Origin: Roseiarcus sp052147395
GTDB lineage: Bacteria > Pseudomonadota > Alphaproteobacteria > Rhizobiales > Beijerinckiaceae
Length of the DNA: 40,644 nt
Assembly (NCBI GenBank): GCA_052147395.1
Contig: JBKQKS010000128.1
Span: 1 to 40,644, forward strand
Direction of reading: 5' to 3'
The position numbers and the translations under genes were made by a program. Position 1 is the stretch's first letter. Every line of letters starts with the position of its first letter. The notes below the pieces were generated by a model. That model made no database searches. It was not told the origin of the DNA and worked only from the letters and a program-made list of their open reading frames with translations. Below, piece by piece: positions 1 to 7,135 of this stretch.

Positions 1-143
1 AGGGCGCGCGCAACCTCGTCTTCGAGGCCGCCAATATCTTCGAGGCCGATCGGCGCGAACCCGATCCTGAGAGCCTCGATCCGTTCCTCGACAGGGAGAG
101 CGACAATGAGCGCCGTTCGGCGTCTGCAACTCGTGGCCACTGA
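1..143 (+). CDS. nifN: NifN C-terminus (partial, 5' end outside window)
   Basis: The third forward frame is open from the window edge and ends at TGA 141-143. The last residues read GARNLVFEAANIFEAD followed by an acidic tail. This fits the C-terminus of a nitrogenase cofactor scaffold subunit of the NifE/NifN type, and the position directly before nifX is the usual place of nifN. NifN with NifE forms the scaffold on which FeMo-co matures. The reading frame runs 38 bases into nifX, which is more than the usual 1-4 base overlap. The call rests on a short tail plus context, so NifN over another subunit is an inference. Confidence 0.6.
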   Translation, partial: GARNLVFEAANIFEADRREPDPESLDPFLDRESDNERRSASATRGH

Positions 144-597
144 GGAAGAGGCGCCGAAGAAAGGGCCGCCGCCTGGCGCCGTGCGCGTCGCGATCGCGAC
201 GAGCGACATGAAGTCGCTCAATGCGCATTTCGGCTCGGCGCCGCGCTTCGCGGTCTACGACGTGACCAGGACGGGTTGGGATTTCGTCGAAGCGGTCGCG
301 TTCGACGAAAACGCCGACGAATCGGGCGCGCACGAGACGGGAGGCGAAGACCGCATCGGCCCGAAGGTGGCGGCGCTCGCGGGCGCGCATCTGCTGTTCT
401 GCCTCGCCATCGGCGGCCCCTCGGCGGCCAAGGTGGTCTCTGCCGGCATCCATCCGATCAAGACGCCGCAGCCGGCGCCGATACCCGAAGTGCTCGAGCG
501 CACGCGGGCGATGCTCGCGGGTTCGCCGCCGCCCTGGCTGCGCAAGGCGCTCGCCGCGGCGAACGTCGAGCGCAAGGCCGATTTCGAAGAGGATTGA
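106..597 (+). CDS. nifX: NifX, FeMo-cofactor carrier
   Basis: The 163-residue protein has the NifX/NifB C-terminal (dinitrogenase iron-molybdenum cofactor binding) fold. After a basic N-terminal tail it reads VRVAIATSDMKSLNAHFGSAPRF around residues 28-50 and has a glycine-rich segment with LFCLAIGGPSAAKVV near 103-117. NifX binds NifB-co or the VK-cluster and passes it to the NifEN scaffold in the cytoplasm. The gene overlaps the end of nifN and is followed after three bases by the DUF269 gene, so it belongs to one nifENX-type operon. The ATG at 106 was chosen because the conserved N-terminal run starts soon after it. Confidence 0.93.
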   Translation: MSAVRRLQLVATEEEAPKKGPPPGAVRVAIATSDMKSLNAHFGSAPRFAVYDVTRTGWDFVEAVAFDENADESGAHETGGEDRIGPKVAALAGAHLLFCLAIGGPSAAKVVSAGIHPIKTPQPAPIPEVLERTRAMLAGSPPPWLRKALAAANVERKADFEED

Positions 598-600
598 GCC

Positions 601-1062
601 ATGAGCGAAGTCATCGACAAACCGACCGGGCTCGACTCGGAGTTCGTCAAGACGCTGGTGCGCGTGCTGCGCGCCGAGGATACCTATGGCGTCTGGGAGA
701 ACAAGCCCGACGGCATCATCATCGCCGATTTCATCGTCACCAAGGAGGAGCGCAAGCTCATTCCGATCATCGGCGATCCCGATCCCGACGTGCTCTCGCG
801 GGTGGAGAAATTCTATGTCGCGATCGGACTCGATGTCGAACGGGTCAGCGGCCATATCGCCTCGCCGATGATGAAGATGTCGCACGAGGGCTTCGGCCGC
901 GTGTTGTTGACCGTCGGCCGGCTCGTCGTGCTGTCGAGGAGCCTGCGCGACGTGCATCGCTTCGGCTTCGTCGATCATGCCGCGCTCGCCGAAGCGGGCG
1001 AGAAGGCGGTCGCGGAGGCGAAGAGTTGGATCGACAAGCTGCCCGAAGTCGCCAACGCCTGA
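601..1062 (+). CDS. NifX-associated nitrogen fixation protein (DUF269)
   Basis: This 153-residue protein matches the DUF269 family, which is almost always encoded next to nifX. Recognisable blocks are LVRVLRAEDTYGVWE near residues 20-34, FIVTKEERKLIPIIGDPDPD near 44-63 and a helical C-terminus. The biochemical role of the family is not established; its constant linkage to nifX suggests a part in cofactor trafficking. No metal-binding cysteines are present, so it is unlikely to hold an Fe-S cluster itself. It starts three bases after the nifX stop and is followed ten bases later by the small DUF683 gene, consistent with translational coupling in one operon. Confidence 0.92.
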   Translation: MSEVIDKPTGLDSEFVKTLVRVLRAEDTYGVWENKPDGIIIADFIVTKEERKLIPIIGDPDPDVLSRVEKFYVAIGLDVERVSGHIASPMMKMSHEGFGRVLLTVGRLVVLSRSLRDVHRFGFVDHAALAEAGEKAVAEAKSWIDKLPEVANA

Positions 1063-1072
1063 GGTTCGAGAG

Positions 1073-1270
1073 ATGTCCGACATCGAAACCCTGAAAGCGG
1101 AGATCCGCAAGCTCTCCACCAAGGCGACGACGACGAAGATGAATCTGCACGATCTCAGCGAGGAGTTGCCGATCAACTGGGCGCAGATTCCCGACGTCGC
1201 GCGCGCCGCACACGAAGCCTACGCGGCGCTGGAGGCGGCGCGCGCGAAACTGAAAGAAATCGGAGGCTGA
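1073..1270 (+). CDS. CCE_0567/DUF683-family small nif protein
   Basis: The 65-residue protein begins MSDIETLKAEIRKLSTKAT and is predicted to be almost entirely helical, with a coiled-coil-like C-terminus. It matches the DUF683 (CCE_0567) family found in nif clusters between the DUF269 gene and the nif ferredoxin. Family members are described as small helical metalloproteins, but the function is unproven. The ATG at 1073 was chosen over an upstream in-frame ATG at 977, because the extension would be arginine-rich, lie inside the DUF269 gene and have no family similarity. The stop is separated by one base from the ferredoxin start. Confidence 0.88.
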   Translation: MSDIETLKAEIRKLSTKATTTKMNLHDLSEELPINWAQIPDVARAAHEAYAALEAARAKLKEIGG

Positions 1271-1271
1271 G

Positions 1272-1586
1272 ATGGTCTATCTGACCCGCGACGGCTCGGC
1301 CTGGATGCCGAGTTATCTCATCTCGATCGACGCCGGCAAATGCATCGGCTGCGGCCGTTGCTTCAAGGTGTGCTCGCGCGACGTGATGCATCTGCATGGC
1401 GTCGACGAGGACGGCGAATTGCTCGGCAAGGTGAGCGAGGACGACGACGAGGATTTCGACGGCGAGCTCAATCGCAAGATCATGCTGGTCGACAACGGCG
1501 GCGCCTGCATCGGCTGCGGCGCCTGCTCGCGCGTCTGCCCGAAAGATTGTCAGAAGCACGTGGCGGCCGACCAGATCGCGGCGTGA
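1272..1586 (+). CDS. fdxB: Ferredoxin III, nif-specific (FdxB)
   Basis: This 104-residue ferredoxin has two cysteine clusters. The first is C24, C27, C30 and C34 (CIGCGRCFKVC) and the second is C79, C82, C85 and C89 (CIGCGACSRVC) with an extra C93 nearby. Both fit [4Fe-4S] binding. An acidic loop (residues 45-64, rich in Asp and Glu) lies between them. Nif-specific ferredoxin III proteins are thought to donate electrons to cofactor assembly or to nitrogenase; the exact partner here is unknown. It directly follows the DUF683 gene and ends the first nif operon before a 124-base gap. Confidence 0.92.
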   Translation: MVYLTRDGSAWMPSYLISIDAGKCIGCGRCFKVCSRDVMHLHGVDEDGELLGKVSEDDDEDFDGELNRKIMLVDNGGACIGCGACSRVCPKDCQKHVAADQIAA

Positions 1587-1710
1587 ACAAACCGCCTTCT
1601 CCCGCATCAGGGCTTTGCGGGAGACGGATCGGGGATGAGGGCGGGGCGGGCGGTGCGCTTTCAGGGAAGCGGCCGCACCCCGCCCCGTCCCTCGAGCGGG
1701 AGAGGGAACC
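1587..1710. repeat. Intergenic palindromic repeat material between fdxB and nifQ
   Basis: This GC-rich gap contains a perfect inverted repeat, TCTCCCGC (1598-1605) and GCGGGAGA (1617-1624). It ends with a segment around 1676-1706 that again carries CGAGCGGGAGAGGGA. The two GGGAGA-bearing arms look like a dispersed intergenic element of the kind common in GC-rich alphaproteobacterial genomes. No T-run follows the hairpin, so it is a poor intrinsic terminator. It may stabilise the 3' end of the upstream transcript. Family membership is an inference, because only one copy is in view. Confidence 0.45.
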
Positions 1711-2328
1711 ATGTTCGCGAGCCGCTACGCCGCGTTGCGATCCGCCCAGCCGATGCGCGAAGACGAGGGCGCTGCATTCGACGATCATGTGTTCGCGTGC
1801 ATCGTCGCGGCGGCGCTCGACGAGAGCGCGCGCCAGCGCAAGCCGCTCGCGCAGGCGCTCGGGCTCGCGGGCGCCGACGCCGAGCGTTTGTTCGCGCGCT
1901 GGTTGCCGTTCCAACCAGCGCCGTTCTGTCTGAGCCGCCCCTCCGCGCTCGGCGTCGCCGACGAGGAGGCGCTGCTCAGGGATCTGCTGACCCTGCATCG
2001 CGCGCCCGGCGACGAAGCCGCCGACGCGCTCGCGCCGCTCATCGCGCGCCGCGCGATGCGGGACGATCATTTGTGGCAGGACCTCGGCCTGATGAACCGC
2101 GGCGAGCTCAATCGCCTGCTGCAGCGGCATTTTCCTGCGCTGCACGCGGCCAACGTCAACAACATGCGCTGGAAGAAATTCTTCTATCGGCAGATCTGCG
2201 AAATGGAGGGGTTCAGCCTCTGCTCGGCGCCGCATTGCTCGGTTTGCGTCGACTTCGCCGCGTGTTTCGGCGACGAGGACGGTATGAGCCGGCTCGCCTC
2301 GATCGCCCGCGCGGAGGCAGCCGCATAA
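1711..2328 (+). CDS. nifQ: NifQ, molybdenum donor for FeMo-cofactor
   Basis: The 205-residue protein carries the NifQ signature near its C-terminus: C171, C176, C179 and C185, spaced Cx4Cx2Cx5C. These residues bind a Mo-Fe-S cluster in characterised NifQ. The conserved helical block with NVNNMRWKKFFYRQIC lies just before it. NifQ delivers molybdenum to the NifEN/NifH complex in the cytoplasm. A clear ribosome site (GAGAGGGAACC) precedes the ATG. It lies in the usual place after the nif ferredoxin, and a regulated promoter region follows it. Confidence 0.94.
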   Translation: MFASRYAALRSAQPMREDEGAAFDDHVFACIVAAALDESARQRKPLAQALGLAGADAERLFARWLPFQPAPFCLSRPSALGVADEEALLRDLLTLHRAPGDEAADALAPLIARRAMRDDHLWQDLGLMNRGELNRLLQRHFPALHAANVNNMRWKKFFYRQICEMEGFSLCSAPHCSVCVDFAACFGDEDGMSRLASIARAEAAA

Positions 2329-2387
2329 CAGCGCTAACTCGCCGTCGACCTACAATTACCCGCCGGCGAACTCGCGACAAAGGCGTT

Positions 2388-2405
2388 TTGTCGCAATCCC
2401 GACAA
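2388..2405. promoter_or_regulatory. NifA upstream activator site for iscA-nifUSVW
   Basis: TGT (2389-2391), ten bases, then ACA (2402-2404) is an exact match to the NifA consensus TGT-N10-ACA. The wider sequence is a palindrome, TTGTCG-N6-CGACAA. A further CGACAA half-site at 2375-2380 faces it, so three half-sites lie in 31 bases. The site is about 45 bases upstream of the -24 element of the sigma-54 promoter at 2450-2465, a workable distance for an enhancer-bound activator. Confidence 0.78.
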
Positions 2406-2449
2406 CCCGGCCAAGGCAAATTCGCACGCTAAATCAACTGTCTGCCTTC

Positions 2450-2465
2450 TGGCACGCGTCATGCA
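2450..2465 (+). promoter_or_regulatory. Sigma-54 promoter of iscA-nifUSVW operon
   Basis: TGGCAC-N5-ATGCA places GG and GC at the exact spacing of the -24/-12 promoter (consensus TGGCAC-N5-TTGCA), with one change in the -12 half. Transcription should begin near 2477. This excludes an in-frame upstream TTG start at 2471 for the next gene and supports the ATG at 2507. Confidence 0.85.
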
Positions 2466-2506
2466 GAGCTTTGCCACGGGACAGACATCTGGGCAGGAGA
2501 CCCGAC

Positions 2507-2842
2507 ATGATCCAGCTTACCGACAGCGCCGTCGTCGCCGTCAAGACCGCGATTTCGCGCGCTGCCGAGCGCTCGCGCGGCGTCGACGCGGAAGGGCTGC
2601 GCATCATGGTCAAGACGGGCGGCTGCGCGGGTTTCAAATACATGATGGGCCTCGAATCGAAGGCGCGCGACGGCGATGCCGTGGTCGAGCAGGATGGCGT
2701 CAAGCTGTTCATCGATTTCGACTCGCAGCCGCATCTCACCGGCATGACGGTCGATTTCGTCAGCGGTCTCGAGAGCTCCGGTTTCGTCTTCGACAATCCC
2801 AACGCCGAGTCGAAATGCTCGTGCGGCAAGTCGTTCTCTTGA
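2507..2842 (+). CDS. HesB/IscA-type Fe-S carrier of the nif cluster
   Basis: The 111-residue A-type carrier protein has the three family cysteines: C40 in GGCAGFKY and C104 and C106 in the C-terminal KCSCGKSF. These bind an Fe-S cluster or iron for transfer to apoproteins. Its place just before nifU and nifS marks it as the nitrogenase-dedicated copy (called iscA-nif, iscN or hesB in different organisms). The start at ATG 2507 has a good ribosome site (AGGAGA, 2495-2500) and lies downstream of the predicted transcription start. It is the first gene of a sigma-54/NifA-controlled operon. Confidence 0.9.
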   Translation: MIQLTDSAVVAVKTAISRAAERSRGVDAEGLRIMVKTGGCAGFKYMMGLESKARDGDAVVEQDGVKLFIDFDSQPHLTGMTVDFVSGLESSGFVFDNPNAESKCSCGKSFS

Positions 2843-2858
2843 CGGCGAGGAGTGACCG

Positions 2859-3233
2859 ATGTTGGACGCTGTGAGCGCCGGCGCCTTCGAAGACCTGGTC
2901 GCCGCGCCGTCGGCGCCGCGCCGCCGGCTCGTCGGCTTCGACAACCGTCCGCGTGGCGAAGCGCCGGCAAAGCCCGCGGCGCCGCCGAAGACGGCGCGCC
3001 GCATCGAGGGCGCGGAAATGGAGGCGACGATCGTCGCGGCGATCGAGGCGATGCGGCCGCGTTTGCAGCTCGACGGCGGCGATTGCCAATTCGTCGGCGT
3101 CGTCGATGACGTGATCCGCGTCAAGCTTTCCGGCGCCTGCATCGGCTGTCAACTTTCATCGATGACGATGATCGGCGTGCGCATGAAATTGACGGAAGCG
3201 CTCGGCTTCCTCGTCAAAGTGGCGCCGGTCTGA
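2859..3233 (+). CDS. nifU: NifU-like Fe-S scaffold, Nfu domain only
   Basis: This 124-residue protein contains only the C-terminal Nfu domain of NifU, with the CxxC motif at C94 and C97 (SGACIGCQ). The N-terminal IscU-like domain and central [2Fe-2S] domain of the three-domain Azotobacter NifU are absent. The first 50 residues are a Pro/Ala/Arg-rich, probably disordered leader. Such short NifU proteins occur in nif clusters of several alphaproteobacteria. With NifS it should assemble [4Fe-4S] clusters for nitrogenase components, and the preceding A-type carrier may take part of the missing role. It is followed after 11 bases by nifS. Confidence 0.88.
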   Translation: MLDAVSAGAFEDLVAAPSAPRRRLVGFDNRPRGEAPAKPAAPPKTARRIEGAEMEATIVAAIEAMRPRLQLDGGDCQFVGVVDDVIRVKLSGACIGCQLSSMTMIGVRMKLTEALGFLVKVAPV

Positions 3234-3244
3234 GGAGGGTCGAG

Positions 3245-4399
3245 ATGCGGCCGGTCTATCTCGACAACAACGCGACGACGCGGACCGACCCCGACGTCGT
3301 CGCGGCGATGCTGCCCCATTTCACCAATGACTTCGGCAACCCGTCGTCGGCGCATGGCTTCGGCGCCGCCGCGCGCGGCGCCGTCGCGCGCGCCCGAGCT
3401 CGCGTCGCGGATCTCGTCGGCGCCCGCGCGGAGGAAATCGTCTTCACCTCGGGCGGCACGGAATCGGATACCACCGCGATCCTCGGCGCGCTCGGCGCCT
3501 CGGGCGGCCGCAAAGAGATTGTCGTCAGCGCGGTCGAACATTCGGCGGTCATCGCGCTGGCGCAGCAACTGCACCGCTCCGGCCGCGCCCGCGCGCATTT
3601 CGTTGGCGTCGACGCGCGCGGCCGGCTCGACCGCGACGCTTTCTCGCACGCGTTGTCGGAGCGCACGGCGGTCGTCTCGATCATGGCCGCCAACAACGAG
3701 ACGGGCGTGATCTTCCCCACAGCAGAACTCGCGCGCGAGGCGCACGAACACGGCGCGCTGTTTCATACCGACGCGGTGCAGGCGGCGGGACGCAGTGAAC
3801 TCGATCTCGGCGCGCTCGGCGTCGATCTCGCCTCGTTGAGCGCGCACAAATTCCATGGCCCGAAGGGCGTCGGCGCGCTCTATGTGTGTCGCGGCGCGCG
3901 CATCGCGCCGCTGTTCCACGGCGGCGCGCAGGAGCGCGGACGCCGCGCGGGCACCGAGAACACGCCCGGAATCGTCGGAATGGCCAGGGCGGCGGAACTC
4001 GCCCGGGCGCGGCTCGCGGGCGACGCGGCGCGCATGCGCGCGCTGCGCGACCGGTTGGAACGCGGCGTCGAGAGGCTCGCTCCCGGCGCGGTCGCGCTCG
4101 GGGCCGGCGAACCCAGGCTCGCCAATACCAGCGCGATCGTGTTTCCCGATGTCGACGCGGAGGCGATCGCGATCGCGCTAGGCCGCGCGGGCGTCGCTGT
4201 CTCTACGGGGGCGGCCTGTTCCGTCGGCGCGATGAAGCGCTCGCATGTGTTGGAGGCGATGGGGGCCGGCGTCGCGCATGGCGCGGTCCGGTTCTCGCTG
4301 GCGCGTGACACCGACGACGACGACATCGATCGCGTGCTGTCGCTGCTGCCGGAAATCCTGGCGCGCTTCGCCATCTCGGGGACCGCCCATGCCGCCTGA
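3245..4399 (+). CDS. nifS: Cysteine desulfurase NifS
   Basis: The 384-residue protein is a class V PLP-dependent aminotransferase-fold enzyme that releases sulfur from cysteine for nitrogenase Fe-S clusters. It opens with VYLDNNATT, binds PLP through K202 in SAHKFHGPKG, and has the catalytic cysteine C325 in STGAACSVGAMKRSHVL. Conserved ANNETG and HTDAVQ motifs lie around residues 146-180. The start has a strong ribosome site (GAGGAGGG). The stop overlaps the nifV start by 11 bases, pointing to coupled translation. Confidence 0.96.
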   Translation: MRPVYLDNNATTRTDPDVVAAMLPHFTNDFGNPSSAHGFGAAARGAVARARARVADLVGARAEEIVFTSGGTESDTTAILGALGASGGRKEIVVSAVEHSAVIALAQQLHRSGRARAHFVGVDARGRLDRDAFSHALSERTAVVSIMAANNETGVIFPTAELAREAHEHGALFHTDAVQAAGRSELDLGALGVDLASLSAHKFHGPKGVGALYVCRGARIAPLFHGGAQERGRRAGTENTPGIVGMARAAELARARLAGDAARMRALRDRLERGVERLAPGAVALGAGEPRLANTSAIVFPDVDAEAIAIALGRAGVAVSTGAACSVGAMKRSHVLEAMGAGVAHGAVRFSLARDTDDDDIDRVLSLLPEILARFAISGTAHAA

Positions 4400-5534
4400 C
4401 GAGCGCAGGGTCTATCTCAACGACACCACCTTGCGCGACGGCGAACAGACGCCGGGCGTCGCCTTCACACTCGCCGAGAAGGTCGCGATCGCCGAGGCGC
4501 TCGCCGCGGCCGGCGTTGCCGAACTCGAAGCCGGCGCGCCGGCGATGGGCGAGGGCGAAATCGAAGCGCTGCGGGCGATCCGCTCGCTGAGCCTCCCCTG
4601 CCGCGTGCTCGCCTGGTGCCGGTTGAGCGAGGGCGACATCGCCGCGGCGCGACGCGCGCGCGTCGACGCTGTCAATCTTTCGATCCCGGCTTCCGACAGG
4701 TTGCTCGCCGCGAAACTCGGCATCGGCCGCGAGCAGGCGCTCGCGCGCATCGGCAGGTTGGTTCCGCTCGCGCGCGAGCGCGGACTCGAAGTCGCGCTGG
4801 GCGCCGAGGATTCCTCGCGCGCCGACATCGATCATCTGTTGCGAATGGCGGAGGCCGCCGAGCGCGCCGGGGCGTTTCGCATCCGCGTCGCCGACACGGT
4901 CGGCATTCTCGATCCGTTCGCGACGCACGATCTGATCGCGCGGGTCGTCGCCAATACCGATCTCGCCGTCGAATTCCATGGCCACGACGATTTCGGTCTG
5001 GCGACGGCCAACACGCTCGCCGCCGTGCGCGCGGGCGCGCGACATGTCTCGGTCACGGTCGCGGGTCTGGGCGAGCGGGCGGGCAATGCGGCGCTCGAAG
5101 AGGTCGCGGCGGCGCTGGAACTGCGCGCGGGTCTGACGACCGGCGTCGATCTCTTCGCCTTGGCTGGCCTGGCCAAACTCGTCGCCCGCGCGTCGCGACG
5201 TCCCGTCGCCGCCGGCAAGGCGATCGTCGGCGACGACGTGTTCACGCACGAGTCGGGCATCCATGTCGCGGGTCTGCTCGCCGATCGCCAGAGCTATTGC
5301 GGACCGGCGCCGGAGTTGTTTGGACGCCGACACCGCATCGCCTTCGGCAAACATTCCGGCGCGAGCGCGCTGCGCCATGCGCTGGCGCCCTACGGCGTAA
5401 AACTCGAGTCTTGCGCCGCCGCTCGGCTGGTCGAGCGCGTGCGCGAGGCCGCGACCCGCTGCAAGCGCTCGTTGACCGGCGCCGAGGTCTATCGACTCTA
5501 TGCGACGCTGTCGGTCGCCATCGCCGCCGAATGA
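4389..5534 (+). CDS. nifV: Homocitrate synthase NifV
   Basis: The 381-residue enzyme condenses acetyl-CoA with 2-oxoglutarate to make homocitrate, the organic ligand of FeMo-cofactor. It has the isopropylmalate/homocitrate synthase signature LNDTTLRDGEQTPGVAF near the N-terminus, and metal-binding EFHGHDDFGLATAN near residues 195-209. VTVAGLGERAGNAALEEV follows, and GDDVFTHESGIH lies near 280. The start is the ATG at 4389, inside the end of nifS, because the conserved barrel begins about ten residues after it. Longer upstream extensions are in the nifS coding region and show no similarity. Confidence 0.95.
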   Translation: MPPDERRVYLNDTTLRDGEQTPGVAFTLAEKVAIAEALAAAGVAELEAGAPAMGEGEIEALRAIRSLSLPCRVLAWCRLSEGDIAAARRARVDAVNLSIPASDRLLAAKLGIGREQALARIGRLVPLARERGLEVALGAEDSSRADIDHLLRMAEAAERAGAFRIRVADTVGILDPFATHDLIARVVANTDLAVEFHGHDDFGLATANTLAAVRAGARHVSVTVAGLGERAGNAALEEVAAALELRAGLTTGVDLFALAGLAKLVARASRRPVAAGKAIVGDDVFTHESGIHVAGLLADRQSYCGPAPELFGRRHRIAFGKHSGASALRHALAPYGVKLESCAAARLVERVREAATRCKRSLTGAEVYRLYATLSVAIAAE

Positions 5535-5546
5535 GGAAACAAGCGC

Positions 5547-5927
5547 ATGCAATGCTCGCTCGAAAAGCCCGTGGACACGAAAGACATCGTCGCTCGCCTG
5601 AAGACGCTGTCATCGGCGGAAGATTTCTTCGATGCGCTCCGAGTGCCCTATGACGAAACGGTGTTGCGCGTCGCGCGTCTGCATATCTTGAAGCGCATGG
5701 GCGAGCACCTCGCGTCCGACGATCTCGACGGCCTGCCCGATACGGTTGCCGGCGCGCGCGCGCAGGCGATGCTGAGGCGCGCCTATGAAGAGTTCGAGGC
5801 GCAATCGCCACTGAAGGCGCGCGTGTTCCAGGTGCTCAAGGACCACGACCCGAACCGTCCCGTTGCGGCGAAGACCGCGTTCGTCTCTCTCGATGACATT
5901 CTGCCGCTCGACGAGACACCGCGCTGA
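5547..5927 (+). CDS. nifW: NifW, nitrogenase protective protein
   Basis: The 126-residue protein matches NifW. The conserved block LSSAEDFFDALRVPYDETVLRVARLHILKRMGEHL (residues about 21-55) is followed by a short helical region and VFQVLKDHDPNRP. NifW associates with the MoFe protein and is linked to its stability or late maturation; the mechanism is not settled. It follows nifV by 12 bases and is the last gene before a 344-base gap, so it probably ends the iscA-nifUSVW operon. Confidence 0.93.
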   Translation: MQCSLEKPVDTKDIVARLKTLSSAEDFFDALRVPYDETVLRVARLHILKRMGEHLASDDLDGLPDTVAGARAQAMLRRAYEEFEAQSPLKARVFQVLKDHDPNRPVAAKTAFVSLDDILPLDETPR

Positions 5928-5945
5928 CAATCCGGCAACGCGGAG

Positions 5946-5967
5946 CCGCGCGTCTCGCGGAGCTTTT
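5946..5967 (+). terminator. Possible weak terminator after nifW
   Basis: A short GC hairpin, CCGCG-CGTCT-CGCGG (5946-5960), is followed by AGCTTTT. The stem is only five pairs and the T-run is short, so termination is plausible but weak. It lies 18 bases after the nifW stop. Confidence 0.3.
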
Positions 5968-5969
5968 CA

Positions 5970-6150
5970 GATGACTGGACCCGACGCTCGCAGCGGCCGA
6001 GGCCGCGCCATTGCGGGCGCGAGCGAACCCAGGCAGCGCCGCGATGCGCGGCTCCAAGGTCGGGGGTTTGCGCCCTACGGCCTCCGGGTCGCGTCGCTCG
6101 AGTTCGCGATGACATTCTGTGCGCTGCCGCGCCTGGCGAACAAAAAGCGA
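5970..6150. other. Gene-free spacer with dispersed-repeat-like sequence
   Basis: This spacer between nifW and the fixA control region has no credible gene. Its sequence, with GGGCGCGAGCGAACCCAGGC and a GTCGCTCGAGTTCGCGATGAC-like segment, resembles degenerate dispersed repeats seen elsewhere in the window (near 29200, 34470 and 38170). The open frames across it have repeat-like composition and no recognisable protein features. Confidence 0.4.
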
Positions 6151-6158
6151 CGCAGGCG

Positions 6159-6174
6159 TGTCACGTTCCCGACA
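6159..6174. promoter_or_regulatory. NifA upstream activator site for fixABCX
   Basis: TGT-CACGTTCCCG-ACA matches TGT-N10-ACA exactly. It shares the CCCGACA right half with the site at 2388-2405. It lies 50 bases upstream of the -24 element of the sigma-54 promoter at 6225-6240, nearly the same arrangement as at the iscA operon. Confidence 0.78.
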
Positions 6175-6224
6175 GTGAGACTCCGGCTGGTAGGCGACGC
6201 CAACGATTTCAACCAGATGCGCGT

Positions 6225-6240
6225 TGGCACGACTCGTGCG
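6225..6240 (+). promoter_or_regulatory. Sigma-54 promoter of fixABCX
   Basis: TGGCAC-N5-GTGCG has a perfect -24 half and the invariant GC of the -12 half at the correct spacing. Transcription should start near 6252, twenty bases before the fixA ATG at 6272, which fits a short leader holding the ribosome site CGGAGG. Confidence 0.82.
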
Positions 6241-6271
6241 TGGACGACGATGTCTCATTCCGGAGGTCGCC

Positions 6272-7123
6272 ATGCAGTTCGTGGTGTGCATCAAACAGGT
6301 GCCTGATTCGGCGCAGATCCGCGTGCATCCCGTCACCAACACGATCATGCGCCAGGGCGTGCCGACGATCATCAACCCGTATGATCTGTTCTCGCTCGAA
6401 ACGGCGTTGCGGCTGCGCGACGCGCACGGCGGCGAAGTGACGGTGTTGACGATGGGTCCGCCTTCGGCGGAAGATTCGCTGCGCAAGGCGCTGACCTACG
6501 GGGCCGACCGCGGCGTGCTGCTGACCGATCGCTTCTTCGCCGGCTCCGACACGCTCGCGACATCCTTCGCGCTGTCGAAGGCGATCGAGAAGATCTCTGC
6601 GACTTACGGCGCGCCCGACATCGTGTTCGCGGGCAAGCAGACGATCGACGGCGACACCGCGCAGGTCGGCCCCGGCATCGCGCGGCGCCTGGAGCTCAAT
6701 CAGCTCACCTACATCTCGAAGATCGTCGGCGTCGATCCGCAGGCGCGCACGATCGATCTCGAGCGCCGCGCCGAGGGCGGCACGCAGGCGCTGCGTTCGG
6801 CGCTGCCCTGTCTGGTGACGATGCTCGAGGGCACGGCGGAAATGCGTCGCGGTTCTTTCGCCGACGCGCTGCGCGCGGCGCGCGCCGAAATCGTCGTCTG
6901 GAACGCGGCGGCGGCGGGTATCGAAGACATGACCAAGTGCGGCCTGCGCGGCTCGCCGACCGTCGTCAAGCGCGTGTTCGCGCCGACCCCGCGCGCCGAG
7001 AAGGCGAAAGCGATCGACATCCATCCCAAGGCGAAAGACACGGCCGAAGCGCTCATCGCAACGCTGTTTTCCGCCAAGGCCGGTCTCGAGGGCGACCTCG
7101 AGCGGCTCGCCACCGGCTTGTGA
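6272..7123 (+). CDS. fixA: FixA, electron transfer flavoprotein beta-type subunit
   Basis: The 283-residue protein is the small (beta) subunit of the Fix electron-bifurcating flavoprotein. It starts MQFVVCIKQVPDSAQIRVHP and has the ETF-beta fold with YDLFSLETALRLRDAHGGEVTVLTMGP near residues 34-60 and AGKQTIDGDTAQVGPGIA near 120-137. FixAB with FixCX oxidises NADH, passing electrons to quinone and, at low potential, to ferredoxin or flavodoxin for nitrogenase. The ATG at 6272 follows a good ribosome site and the predicted sigma-54 start. An upstream in-frame start at 6224 would lie before the promoter's start site. Confidence 0.95.
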   Translation: MQFVVCIKQVPDSAQIRVHPVTNTIMRQGVPTIINPYDLFSLETALRLRDAHGGEVTVLTMGPPSAEDSLRKALTYGADRGVLLTDRFFAGSDTLATSFALSKAIEKISATYGAPDIVFAGKQTIDGDTAQVGPGIARRLELNQLTYISKIVGVDPQARTIDLERRAEGGTQALRSALPCLVTMLEGTAEMRRGSFADALRAARAEIVVWNAAAAGIEDMTKCGLRGSPTVVKRVFAPTPRAEKAKAIDIHPKAKDTAEALIATLFSAKAGLEGDLERLATGL

Positions 7124-7135
7124 GGAGTTCGACAG

